A DNA stretch of 56,082 nt from Pseudomonas frederiksbergensis (lineage in GTDB: Bacteria; Pseudomonadota; Gammaproteobacteria; Pseudomonadales; Pseudomonadaceae). Below are positions 28,130 to 36,062 of this stretch, one piece after another; position 1 is the first letter of the stretch, and each line of letters begins with the position of its first letter. The notes beneath the pieces are model-generated. The model saw only the letters and a program-made list of their open reading frames with translations. It searched no databases and was not told the DNA's origin. Position numbers and translations under genes: made by a program. The stretch covers positions 1 through 56,082 of the forward strand of contig NZ_MOBP01000014.1 of NCBI RefSeq assembly GCF_003732665.1, read 5' to 3'.

Positions 28130-28747
28130 ATGTCGCAGCCAACTGCTTCACCCAAGGCCAGCCACCCACGCTGGCTGCGTTTGACCCATTGGCTCAATGC
28201 CCTGGCGGTCGTGGTTATGCTCACCAGCGGTTGGCGCATCTATAACGCCTCGCCGCTCTACGATTTCAGCTTCCCGGCGTCGCTCACCCTCGGTGGTTGG
28301 CTCGGCGGTGCGCTGCAATGGCATTTCGCGGCGATGTGGTTCCTGGCGATCAACGGCCTCGTCTATCTGATCATCAACCTCGCCAGCGGTCGTCTGTTCC
28401 GACGGTTTTTCCCGGTGTCGCCCAAAGGCATTTTGCATGACCTGTGGGCCGCCCTGAGAGGGCGGCTGGGGCATGCCGACCTCAATCATTACAACCAGGT
28501 CCAGCGATTTGCCTACCTGTTCGTCATGCTCGACATCACGATGATGGTGGTCTCCGGGCTGGTGCTGTGGAAGTCCGTGCAGTTCCCGTTGTTGCGTGAA
28601 CTGCTGGGCGGTTACGAAGGGGCGAGGCAGGTGCATTTCATTGCCATGGCGCTGTTGGTGGCGTTCATCGTGGTGCATCTGGTGATGGTGCTGCTGGTCC
28701 CGAAAACGCTGTGGGCCATGATCGTTGGTCGCAAGGAGCCGGTATGA
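28130..28747 (+). CDS. Membrane cytochrome b (cytochrome b/b6, YedZ1-like)
   Basis: A 205-aa inner-membrane haem protein with about four helices. RLTHWLNALAVVVMLTSGWR holds the first haem histidine (His20), WHFAAMWFLAINGLVYLIIN the second helix, and RQVHFIAMALLVAFIVVHLV further histidines. This is the b561-like fold of electron donors to molybdenum enzymes. AAGGAG precedes ATG 28130. Its stop overlaps the next start (ATGA), so it is translationally coupled to the molybdopterin oxidoreductase, its probable electron acceptor. Confidence 0.85.
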   Translation: MSQPTASPKASHPRWLRLTHWLNALAVVVMLTSGWRIYNASPLYDFSFPASLTLGGWLGGALQWHFAAMWFLAINGLVYLIINLASGRLFRRFFPVSPKGILHDLWAALRGRLGHADLNHYNQVQRFAYLFVMLDITMMVVSGLVLWKSVQFPLLRELLGGYEGARQVHFIAMALLVAFIVVHLVMVLLVPKTLWAMIVGRKEPV

Positions 28748-29523
28748 AAAAGCGCATCGAAGGACTCGACGAATCGTCCATTCTCAGCGAAGCCCGGAAG
28801 GTGCTGGCGCCGCAGATCGAAGACCGTTCCCGGCGCTCGTTCCTGATGCGCGGCCTGACCCTCGGTGGCGTGGCCATGTTGTCCGGTTGCAACATCACCG
28901 ACAACGACAGCGTTGAAACCGCACTGTCCTCGATGTCGCGCCTCAATGACCGGGTCCAGGGCTGGTTGTTCAACCCCAACGCCATGGCGCCGACCTATCC
29001 CGAGTCGATGATCACCCGACCGTTCCCGTTCAATGCCTTCTACGGCATCGACGACGCACCGACTGTCGAGGAAGAAAGTTTCCGCCTGGAAGTCACCGGC
29101 CTGGTCGCCGACAAACGCAGTTGGCGCCTTGAAGAGTTGCGGGCCATGGCCCAGATCGACCAGATCACCCGGCACATTTGCGTCGAAGGTTGGAGCGCCA
29201 TTGGCCGCTGGGGCGGCGTGCGCTTCAGTGATTTCCTCAAGCGCATTGGCGCCGACACCAGCGCCAGGTACGTCGGCTTCAAATGCGCCGACGACTACTA
29301 CACCAGCATCGACATGGCCACGGCCCTGCATGCGCAAACCCTGTTGGCACTGACGTACGACGGCGCGGTGTTGCCCCGTGAGTACGGCTTCCCGATGAAG
29401 CTGCGCATGCCCACCAAGCTTGGCTACAAGAACCCCAAACACATTCAGGCGATTTTCGTCAGCAACACCTACAGCGGCGGCTACTGGGAAGACCAGGGCT
29501 ACAACTGGTTCGGTGGTAGCTGA
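28744..29523 (+). CDS. Molybdopterin-dependent oxidoreductase (sulfite-oxidase fold, YedY1-like)
   Basis: A 259-aa exported protein. SRRSFLM at residues 29-35 is a twin-arginine signal; MLSGC (Cys49) looks like a lipobox. The sulfite-oxidase Moco domain follows. ICVEGWSAIGRWGGVRF holds the molybdenum-ligand Cys146; CADDYYTSIDMATAL and LPREYGFPMKLRMPTKLGYK are also typical. Relatives include MsrP (YedY), which repairs methionine sulfoxide in the periplasm, and nitrate/sulfite oxidases. It overlaps the cytochrome b gene and is followed 53 nt later by a Met-rich peptide gene, which suggests a methionine-sulfoxide substrate. Confidence 0.85.
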   Translation: MKKRIEGLDESSILSEARKVLAPQIEDRSRRSFLMRGLTLGGVAMLSGCNITDNDSVETALSSMSRLNDRVQGWLFNPNAMAPTYPESMITRPFPFNAFYGIDDAPTVEEESFRLEVTGLVADKRSWRLEELRAMAQIDQITRHICVEGWSAIGRWGGVRFSDFLKRIGADTSARYVGFKCADDYYTSIDMATALHAQTLLALTYDGAVLPREYGFPMKLRMPTKLGYKNPKHIQAIFVSNTYSGGYWEDQGYNWFGGS

Positions 29524-29576
29524 GGACGCCCAGGCACTTCACCGCAAGCACACTCAACTCTATAAGGAACACCACC

Positions 29577-29873
29577 ATGAAAAAGCTAGCCACCGCCGCA
29601 CTGTCCCTGTTCTTGGCCATGGGCGTCGCCAGCGTCTACGCCGCCGACACCATGAGCAACGACAGCATGAGCAAGGACTCGATGTCCAAAGACGCCATGT
29701 CCAAAGACAGCATGAAAAAAGACACGATGAAAAAGGACAACATGGCCAAGGACACCATGAAGAAAGACAGCATGTCCAAGGATGCGATGAGCAAGGACAC
29801 GATGAAGAAAGACAACATGTCCAAGGACAGCATGAGCAAAGACGCCATGAAAAAAGACGCCATGTCGCAATAA
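29577..29873 (+). CDS. Methionine-rich pentapeptide MXKDX repeat protein
   Basis: A 98-aa exported protein. Residues 1-22 are a signal peptide (SLFLAMGVASVYA). The mature 76 residues are 15 pentads of the form K-D-x-M-[SKA] plus one final residue, giving 15 methionines and almost nothing hydrophobic besides. This is the MXKDX repeat family of undefined function. AAGGAAC precedes the ATG. It lies downstream of the cytochrome b/Moco oxidoreductase pair. By analogy with MrpX of Azospira it may be a sacrificial oxidant (HOCl) sink whose methionines are re-reduced; this is inference. Confidence 0.88.
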   Translation: MKKLATAALSLFLAMGVASVYAADTMSNDSMSKDSMSKDAMSKDSMKKDTMKKDNMAKDTMKKDSMSKDAMSKDTMKKDNMSKDSMSKDAMKKDAMSQ

Positions 29874-29895
29874 CCCAAGCCAACCCCAATACCCC

Positions 29896-29985
29896 TGTGG
29901 GAGCGGGCTTGCTCGCGAAGGCGTCGTGTCAGTCAGCATTCACATCAACTGACACACAGCCTTCGCGAGCAGGCTCGCTCCCACA
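29896..29985. repeat. REP doublet (REPIN)
   Basis: TGTGGGAGCGGGCTTGCTCG left arm and GAGCAGGCTCGCTCCCACA right arm, just after the MXKDX gene. Confidence 0.9.
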
Positions 29986-30080
29986 GGGTTTTTCTCAGCC
30001 TGAAAAAGGGTATGACCTAACCTCATACCCCCATGACTTTTAATGGTTACAGCCCCGCCAACCCCCAGTGTTAAAAAATC

Positions 30081-30117
30081 GCAAACCAGCTCATCAACAA
30101 CAAAAAAGAGCGTTTGC
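30081..30117. promoter_or_regulatory. Inverted repeat GCAAAC...GTTTGC in the fae leader region
   Basis: GCAAACCAGCTC and GAGCGTTTGC can pair with a two-base bulge around a 15-nt A-rich loop. It is 135 nt before the Fae start, so it could be an operator or a leader-RNA hairpin. Confidence 0.35.
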
Positions 30118-30121
30118 AATC

Positions 30122-30220
30122 ATGATCAAGCCTCACTGCCGCGTCCTCGCCAGCCCCGTGCTGCGCTCTTCGAACCCCGACATTTGCCCCGCGATCTTCA
30201 CGATCTGCGTGCGCTTCTGA
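30122..30220 (+). CDS. Possible 32-aa leader peptide upstream of the Fae gene
   Basis: ATG 30122 with AAGAG nearby opens a 32-residue frame (starts MIKPHCRVLASP, ends TICVRF) with three cysteines. It ends 32 nt before the Fae start. Nothing else supports it. It could be a leader peptide or a chance frame. Confidence 0.2.
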   Translation: MIKPHCRVLASPVLRSSNPDICPAIFTICVRF

Positions 30221-30252
30221 TCACCCAAAAACTCCAAAAAGAGTAACGACCC

Positions 30253-30765
30253 ATGAAAGAACTCGACCTGTACATCGGTGAAGGTTTCGAAGGCCCGGGC
30301 GTGAACGCCGCGCACATCAACATCCTGATCGGCCCGCGTAACGGTCCGGCGGGGCAGGCGTTTGCCAATAGCCTGGCGTCGCCGAGCCAAGGCCATTGCC
30401 CGTTCATGGTGATCGCCCAGCCGAACATCCCGGTTAAGCCGATGACCCTTTACGTCAACAAAGCCGCGATCAGCAGCGACTTGCACGGCAACGCCACCTG
30501 GGGCGCGTCCCAGGCCGGGATCGCCAAGGCTGTTCTGGAAGCATTGCTGGACGGCACCTTGCCGCCGGAAGCTGAAGACGAGTGGGCCATCGTCACGGCT
30601 AACTGGGTCAACCCGGCCTGCGATGACCTCGATGCGGTGTACCTGAACAACTACAACGCCTGCCGCACCGCAATCCGCGCCGCCCTGACCGGCAAGCCGG
30701 AAACCGCGCAACTGGCGGATGTGGTCGATCACATCAGCAACCCTTTCTACACGCCAAAAGCCTGA
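30253..30765 (+). CDS. fae: Formaldehyde-activating enzyme (Fae) family protein
   Basis: A 170-aa protein matching the Fae family over its whole length: YIGEGFEGPGVNAAHINIL with the conserved His21, IGPRNGPAGQAFANSLASPS, HCPFMVIAQPNIPVKPMTLY and GNATWGASQAGIAKAV. In methylotrophs Fae joins formaldehyde to tetrahydromethanopterin. Pseudomonas is not known to make that cofactor, so the reaction here is uncertain. It may use another carrier or sense aldehydes. The gene leads an operon with an aldo/keto reductase (10-nt gap) and an aldehyde dehydrogenase. Confidence 0.88.
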   Translation: MKELDLYIGEGFEGPGVNAAHINILIGPRNGPAGQAFANSLASPSQGHCPFMVIAQPNIPVKPMTLYVNKAAISSDLHGNATWGASQAGIAKAVLEALLDGTLPPEAEDEWAIVTANWVNPACDDLDAVYLNNYNACRTAIRAALTGKPETAQLADVVDHISNPFYTPKA

Positions 30766-30775
30766 GGTCCGCGCC

Positions 30776-31810
30776 ATGCAATACATTCGTTTGGGCAACT
30801 CCGGCCTGCAAGTTTCCCGCCTGTGCCTGGGCACCATGAACATGGGCACTCCGGACTGGAAGCCGTGGATTTTCGATGAGAAGCAAAGCGAGCCGATCGT
30901 GGCCCACGCCCTCGACAACGGGGTGAATTTCATCGACCTCGCGGACTTCTATTCCGCCGGCGTCGGCGAGGAAGTGGTGGGGCGCATCGTCAAGCGCCTG
31001 GCCCGTCGCGATGACCTGGTGATTACCACCAAGGTCGGCTACGGCACCCGCAACGGCATCAATGCCAGCGGCCATTCGCGCAAGCACATCATGGACAGCA
31101 TCGACGCCTCGCTGAAGCGTCTGGACATGGATTACGTCGATGTCTTCATGCTGCATTACTTCGATGTGAACACCCCGGTCGAGGAAACCATGAGCGCGAT
31201 GAACGACATCGTGCGCTCCGGCAAGGCCCGTTACATCGGCGTCTCGACCATGCTCACCGGGCAACTGGCGAAGATCCTCATGGCCTGCGAGCGCAATGGC
31301 TGGGTCAAGCCGATCAACATGCAGTTGCAACTGAACTGCGCCTACCGCGAAGAAGAGCGCGAGATGATCCCGTTCTGCCGCGATCAAGGTTTGGGTGTCT
31401 CGGTGTTCAGTCCACTGGCCCGTGGCTTGCTGACCGGCGACGTGCAATCGACCCGCAACCAGACCGACTTCTTCACCCAGCAGATGTACAGCGACGAAGC
31501 CTCGTTCCAGATCGCCCATTCGGTACAGCGCGTGGCCCGCGCCCGTGGCGTGTCGAACGCGCAGATCGCCCAGGCCTGGGTCGCTAACCATCCGGGTGTG
31601 GATTGCATGCTGGTCGGCGCCGACACCACCGCGCAGTTCGACAGTGCTTTGGCAGCCTTGGAAACCAAACTCGACGCCGAAGAACTGCATGAACTGGAAC
31701 GCAACTACACGCCATGCGATGTGATCAACGATTACACCGCCGGCAAACGCATCCTGCGCTCGGCCCGTCCGGGGCTGGAACGCTTCAACTTGACCGAGGC
31801 CGTGGCATGA
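30776..31810 (+). CDS. Aldo/keto reductase
   Basis: A 344-aa NAD(P)H-dependent TIM-barrel reductase. The catalytic tetrad is visible as Asp54 and Tyr59 in NFIDLADFYSAG, Lys86 in VITTKVGYG and His127 in FMLHYFD. The nucleotide end has FSPLARGLLTGD and IAQAWVANHPGVDCMLVGAD. It resembles the YajO/Tas-like group. It is the second gene of the Fae operon, and its stop overlaps the aldehyde dehydrogenase start (ATGA). It may reduce the same aldehyde that the dehydrogenase oxidises. Confidence 0.88.
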   Translation: MQYIRLGNSGLQVSRLCLGTMNMGTPDWKPWIFDEKQSEPIVAHALDNGVNFIDLADFYSAGVGEEVVGRIVKRLARRDDLVITTKVGYGTRNGINASGHSRKHIMDSIDASLKRLDMDYVDVFMLHYFDVNTPVEETMSAMNDIVRSGKARYIGVSTMLTGQLAKILMACERNGWVKPINMQLQLNCAYREEEREMIPFCRDQGLGVSVFSPLARGLLTGDVQSTRNQTDFFTQQMYSDEASFQIAHSVQRVARARGVSNAQIAQAWVANHPGVDCMLVGADTTAQFDSALAALETKLDAEELHELERNYTPCDVINDYTAGKRILRSARPGLERFNLTEAVA

Positions 31811-33240
31811 GCGCGCTGATCCGCAATGGCAACTTCATCGATGGCCAATGGTCCAGCGGTGGTCCCACTTATCCGGTGTGGAATCCGGCCAACGGAGCCC
31901 TTATCACCGAGGTGCAGAAGGCTGGCGCCGAGGAAACCAACCTCGCCATCGCCGCCGCCAATCGGGCGTTGCCGGCCTGGCGCAAACTGACCGCCAAGGA
32001 ACGCAGCCAGAAGCTCAAGCGCTGGAGCGAGCTGATGCTGAGCCACCAGAAGGACCTGGCCACCTTGCTCAGCCGCGAACAGGGCAAGCCATTGGCTGAA
32101 GCCATGGGCGAAGTGGTCTACGCCGCGAGTTTTCTGGAGTGGTTCGCCGAAGAGGCCAAGCGCGCTTACGGCGACGTGATTCCGAGCCACAAGGCGGATG
32201 CGCGGATCATCGTGGTCAAGGAAGCCATCGGCGTCGTTGCGGCGATCACCCCGTGGAACTTCCCGCTGGCGATGGTCACCCGCAAGGTCGGCCCGGCCCT
32301 GGCGGCGGGCTGCACGATGATCCTCAAACCGTCGGAAGAGACGCCGTTGTCGGCCTTCGCCCTGGCGGTGCTGGCCGAGCAGGCGGGCATTCCGGCTGGC
32401 GTGTTCAACGTCGTTTCCGGTGATGCCGTGGCAATCGGCGGGGCGCTGCAAGCCTCCAGCGTCGTGCGCAAACTGTCGTTCACCGGCTCGACCCGCACCG
32501 GCAAATTGCTGATGCGCCAGGCCTCGGAAACCTTGAAAAAAGTCTCGCTGGAACTGGGTGGCAACGCGCCGTTCATTGTCTTCGACGATGCGGATCTGGA
32601 TGCCGCCGTCAAAGGCGCCATGGCCTCGAAATTCCGCAACACCGGGCAGACTTGCGTCTGCGTGAACCGCTTCTTTATCCAGGACGGCGTCTACGAAGCC
32701 TTCACCGGCAAACTCGCCGAAGCGGTCGCGGCGATGCGCGTCGGCAGTGCCCTGGACGGTGAAACCGAGCAAGGCCCGCTGATCAACGCCGCTGCCTTGG
32801 CCAAGGTTGAACTGCATGTCGGCGACGCGTTGGAGAAGGGCGCTACGTTACTGTGCGGTGGCCGCCGCCATGCCCTGGGCGGCACGTTCTACGAGCCGAC
32901 CATCCTCACCGACGCCAACAGCGACATGCTGATTGCCCAGGATGAAACCTTCGGCCCGGTCGCCGCGTGCTTCCGCTTCAAGGACGAAGCCGAAGTGTTG
33001 CAACGGGCCAACGACACGCCTTACGGCTTGTCGGCGTACTTCTACAGCCGCGACATCGGCCGCGTCTGGCGCATGGCCGAAGGCCTGGAAGCGGGCATGG
33101 TCGGGATCAACGAAGGGATCATCTCCACGGAAGTCGCGCCGTTTGGCGGCATCAAGGAATCGGGTCTCGGTCGCGAAGGTTCCAAGTACGGCCTGGAAGA
33201 CTACCTGGAAATCAAATACCTGTTGATGGGCGGGCTCTAA
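31807..33240 (+). CDS. NAD(P)-dependent aldehyde dehydrogenase (succinate-semialdehyde-like)
   Basis: A 477-aa enzyme of normal ALDH length. AAITPWNFPLAMVTRKVGPA, FTGSTRTGKLL, VSLELGGNAPFIVFDDADLD (general-base Glu) and NTGQTCVCVNRF with nucleophile Cys283 are present. Overall it is closest to the GabD/DavD semialdehyde dehydrogenases. The substrate is not provable from sequence; the neighbours (Fae homologue, aldo/keto reductase, MFS carrier) point to catabolism of a small aldehyde or its parent compound. Confidence 0.9.
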   Translation: MSALIRNGNFIDGQWSSGGPTYPVWNPANGALITEVQKAGAEETNLAIAAANRALPAWRKLTAKERSQKLKRWSELMLSHQKDLATLLSREQGKPLAEAMGEVVYAASFLEWFAEEAKRAYGDVIPSHKADARIIVVKEAIGVVAAITPWNFPLAMVTRKVGPALAAGCTMILKPSEETPLSAFALAVLAEQAGIPAGVFNVVSGDAVAIGGALQASSVVRKLSFTGSTRTGKLLMRQASETLKKVSLELGGNAPFIVFDDADLDAAVKGAMASKFRNTGQTCVCVNRFFIQDGVYEAFTGKLAEAVAAMRVGSALDGETEQGPLINAAALAKVELHVGDALEKGATLLCGGRRHALGGTFYEPTILTDANSDMLIAQDETFGPVAACFRFKDEAEVLQRANDTPYGLSAYFYSRDIGRVWRMAEGLEAGMVGINEGIISTEVAPFGGIKESGLGREGSKYGLEDYLEIKYLLMGGL

Positions 33241-33260
33241 AAAGAACACCGATAACCCCT

Positions 33261-33350
33261 TGTGGGAGCGAGCTTGCTCGCGATGAGGCCGTCACATCCG
33301 ACATGGATATTGCCTGACAGACCGCTATCGCGAGCAAGCTCGCTCCCACA
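33261..33350. repeat. REP doublet (REPIN)
   Basis: TGTGGGAGCGAGCTTGCTCG on both arms, between the aldehyde dehydrogenase and the MFS gene of the same operon direction. Confidence 0.9.
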
Positions 33351-33432
33351 GGTTCCACCAGTGCCTCAGATCCCATAGTTAAAAGCCAGACCGGTTTCAT
33401 TTCTCCGTCAATAACAACAACTGGAGACGAAC

Positions 33433-34797
33433 ATGTCCGCTCAATCGATAAAGATCGACGACCTGCCCATCGGGCGCTTTCATCTCAAAATCGCCGGGCT
33501 GACGTTCGGCGCGCATTTCACCGACGGCTACATCCTCGGCCTGATCGGCATAGCCTTCACCCTGCTCAGCCCACAGATGCACCTCGACGCTTTCTGGCAA
33601 GGCCTGATCGGTGCCTCGGCGCTGATCGGCCTGTTTCTCGGCAGCCTGTTCTTCGGCTGGATCTCTGACAAGGTTGGCCGGCAGAAAATCTTCCTGGTCA
33701 GTTTCGTGCTGATCACCATCGCCTCGCTGATGCAGTTCTACGCCGAAACCGCGCTGCAATTATTTCTGTGCCGGGTGCTGATCGGCATTGGCCTGGGCGG
33801 TGACTTCAGCGTCGGCCACGCCATGCTTGCCGAGTTTTCACCGAAGAAACATCGCGGCGTGCTGCTCGGTTCGTTCAGCGTGATCTGGACCTTCGGTTAC
33901 GTCGCCGCGACCTTCGTCGGCACGGCGATGCTCAACCTCGGCGATGACGCCTGGCGCTGGATGCTGGCCTCGTCGGCGATTCCGGCGGCGCTGATCCTGA
34001 TCGCCCGCATCGGCACACCCGAGTCACCGCGTTGGCTGGTCAATCAGGGCCGCATTGCCGAAGCCCGGGCCATCGTCAAGAAACACCTGGGGGACAACGT
34101 CGAACTCGACGAAACCCGCTCCACCGAAACCCGCTCCGGCTACGCGGTGCTGTTCAGCCGTGAATACCGCAAGCGCACCGCGTTCAATTGCCTGTTCTTT
34201 GTGTGCATCGTGATGCCGTACTTCGCGATCTACACTTTCCTGCCGTCAATTCTGCAGAAGATGGGCCTGGCCGAAGGCTTTGGCACGGAGCTGATGCTGA
34301 ACCTGCTGCTGATCCTCGGCGCGTTGATCGGCATCTGGTGCACGGTGAAATTCTCGCGCCGGGGCTTCCTGATCAACTCGTTCATCATCCTCGCGGTGGC
34401 GTTGTTTCTGTTGGCGGTATTGCCAGGCAGCGCGGCGTTCCTGATGGTGTTGGTGTTCGGCCTGTTCACCCTGGTTTTGTCGGCGGTGAGCAACCTGGTG
34501 GGGGTGTTCCCAGCCGAGAGCTTCCCCACCGAAGTGCGGGCCAGCGGGATTGGTTTGGCCACGGCCGTGAGCCGCTTGGGCTCGGCGGTCAGTACCTTCC
34601 TGCTGCCGGTGAGTGTGGCGGGGATCGGGTTGAGTCCGACCATGGGCATCCTGGCGGCGATCCTGGCGCTGGGCGCGATGATTTCCTGGGCCTGGGCGCC
34701 GGAAACCAAATCCCTGACCTTGAGCCAGGCGTGCAAGGCGCAGAGTCCGGTGGAGAGTGGGGTGCCTGTCACGGTGAAAGTCGCAGCCCCGATCTGA
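33433..34797 (+). CDS. MFS transporter, metabolite:H+ symporter type
   Basis: A 454-aa inner-membrane carrier with 12 helices. FGWISDKVGRQKIFLVSFVL is the MFS signature between helices 2 and 3. RVLIGIGLGGDFSVGHAMLA (helix 4), RIGTPESPRWLVNQGR and VFPAESFPTEVRASGIGLAT mark the sugar/aromatic-acid symporter branch. It probably imports the compound handled by the Fae/AKR/ALDH operon just upstream, from which only a REPIN separates it. Confidence 0.88.
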   Translation: MSAQSIKIDDLPIGRFHLKIAGLTFGAHFTDGYILGLIGIAFTLLSPQMHLDAFWQGLIGASALIGLFLGSLFFGWISDKVGRQKIFLVSFVLITIASLMQFYAETALQLFLCRVLIGIGLGGDFSVGHAMLAEFSPKKHRGVLLGSFSVIWTFGYVAATFVGTAMLNLGDDAWRWMLASSAIPAALILIARIGTPESPRWLVNQGRIAEARAIVKKHLGDNVELDETRSTETRSGYAVLFSREYRKRTAFNCLFFVCIVMPYFAIYTFLPSILQKMGLAEGFGTELMLNLLLILGALIGIWCTVKFSRRGFLINSFIILAVALFLLAVLPGSAAFLMVLVFGLFTLVLSAVSNLVGVFPAESFPTEVRASGIGLATAVSRLGSAVSTFLLPVSVAGIGLSPTMGILAAILALGAMISWAWAPETKSLTLSQACKAQSPVESGVPVTVKVAAPI

Positions 34798-34802
34798 AGC
34801 AT

Positions 34803-34909
34803 GATCGTTCCCACGCTCTGCGTGGGAATGCCTCAATGGACGCTCTGCGTCCGCTTGTGGGACGCGGAGCGTCCCTGGCTGCATTCCCACGCTGAGCGTG
34901 GGAACGATC
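34803..34909. repeat. Long palindromic repeat of a second family
   Basis: GATCGTTCCCACGCTCTGCG and its inverted partner GCTGAGCGTGGGAACGATC form the ends. An inner dyad (GGACGC.../...GCGTCC) fills the middle. It is unrelated in sequence to the REPs and looks like a short non-autonomous palindromic element. Confidence 0.75.
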
Positions 34910-34924
34910 AATGCAAACTGACAC

Positions 34925-34952
34925 ACCGCCTTCGTGAGCAAGCCCGCTCCCA
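34925..34952. repeat. Single REP (inverted)
   Basis: CGCCTTCGTGAGCAAGCCCG followed by CTCCCACA, 16 nt after the larger palindromic repeat; no partner. Confidence 0.8.
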
Positions 34953-34970
34953 CAGGGAATATCGGCATTT

Positions 34971-35846
34971 TCAGGGATTGCTGACGAGTCCCAGCCACTC
35001 GGTAAACAACCGCACCTTCGATAACCCCTGTTTGTCGTTCGCCACGTCCAGCCAATACCCATACGGCCCGACCACTTCCACCGGGGTGATCGGCAGCAGG
35101 CTGCCATTGGCCAGTTCCTTTTCGATCATCTGCCGGTCAATCACCGCCAAACCACCCCCGGCCAGCGCCGTGTGGATCACCTGGTCCAGGGTGCTGAATT
35201 CCAGCCCTTGCCCCGCATCGATATCGTCGCGGCCCATCGCCGCCAGCCAGTTTTCCCAGACCTTCAAGCGCTTGCCGTCGTGCAGGATGTGCAGCAAGGG
35301 AAACTGTCGCAGGTCCGGCGGTTGGCCATTGACGAACAGCTCCGGGCTGGCCACCGCCATGTGCCGTTCCATCACCAGTAACTGGCTGCTGCAATGGCTG
35401 GCGGCTTCGAGGCCGAAGCGGATGTGGCAGTCGATTTCCGCGAGGCTGTCGTGGCCGCTCTGGTTGGTCACGCTGAGGCTGATGTCCGGGTAGCGTTGGC
35501 AGAACGCGCGCAGGTGCGCCGACAACCAGCGCGTGGCCCAGGTCGGTGGCGCGACGATGCGCAGGCGTTGGCGCAGGTTGGGCACGCGCACCGCTTGCAG
35601 GGCGCGTTCGAGGTGGTCGAAAGCATCGCTCAGTTGCGGGGAGAGGGCGAGGCCGGTTTCGGTCAGGGACAGGCCTTGGGGCGTGCGGATGAACAATGCC
35701 ACGCCGAGGTAATCTTCGAGTTGCTTGATCTGCCGGCTGACCGCGCCTTGGGTGACGTTCAAACTCAGCGCTGCCTGGCTGAAACTGCGATGCCGGGCAA
35801 CTTCTTCGAAGACACGCAGCATGTTGAGCGAGGGCAGTTGACGCAT
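34971..35846 (-). CDS. LysR family transcriptional regulator (GcvA-like)
   Basis: A 291-aa regulator starting MRQLPSLNMLRVFEEVARHR. The HTH is SFSQAALSLNVTQGAVSRQI, then LFIRTPQGLSLTETG. The effector domain has LRIVAPPTWATRWLSAHLRA and DCHIRFG, the GcvA-type pattern. ATG 35846 gives the usual length. It is convergent with the MFS gene of the Fae operon and downstream of the porin gene; either may be a target. Confidence 0.88.
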   Translation of the reverse strand: MRQLPSLNMLRVFEEVARHRSFSQAALSLNVTQGAVSRQIKQLEDYLGVALFIRTPQGLSLTETGLALSPQLSDAFDHLERALQAVRVPNLRQRLRIVAPPTWATRWLSAHLRAFCQRYPDISLSVTNQSGHDSLAEIDCHIRFGLEAASHCSSQLLVMERHMAVASPELFVNGQPPDLRQFPLLHILHDGKRLKVWENWLAAMGRDDIDAGQGLEFSTLDQVIHTALAGGGLAVIDRQMIEKELANGSLLPITPVEVVGPYGYWLDVANDKQGLSKVRLFTEWLGLVSNP

Positions 35847-35967
35847 GAAAGGCTGGCTCCGCACCTGGCGCCGATTCGGGCCGGGTTTATTGTTTTTGGC
35901 GAATGTTCTGTAGGGCGTATCTGACTCCTGTGGCAGGGGCGGATGCAAGTGTTGTTTGGGCTAAAGT

Positions 35968-36034
35968 CTTCGCGAGCAAGCCCGCTCCCACATTGGAATG
36001 CGGTCCACTGTGGGAGCGGGCTTGCTCGCGAATA
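35968..36034. repeat. Inside-out REP pair
   Basis: CGCGAGCAAGCCCGCTCCCA then, after 16 bp, TGTGGGAGCGGGCTTGCTCG: the two REPs face the opposite way from a REPIN. Between the porin stop and the LysR start. Confidence 0.85.
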
Positions 36035-36062
36035 GGCCTTCAAAAGCGCCACAAATCCCGGA

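Noticed and set aside
29577..29873. MXKDX protein as a simple tandem-repeat artefact
   Set aside because: It has a proper signal peptide, ribosome site and steady pentad register, and belongs to a known repeat family.
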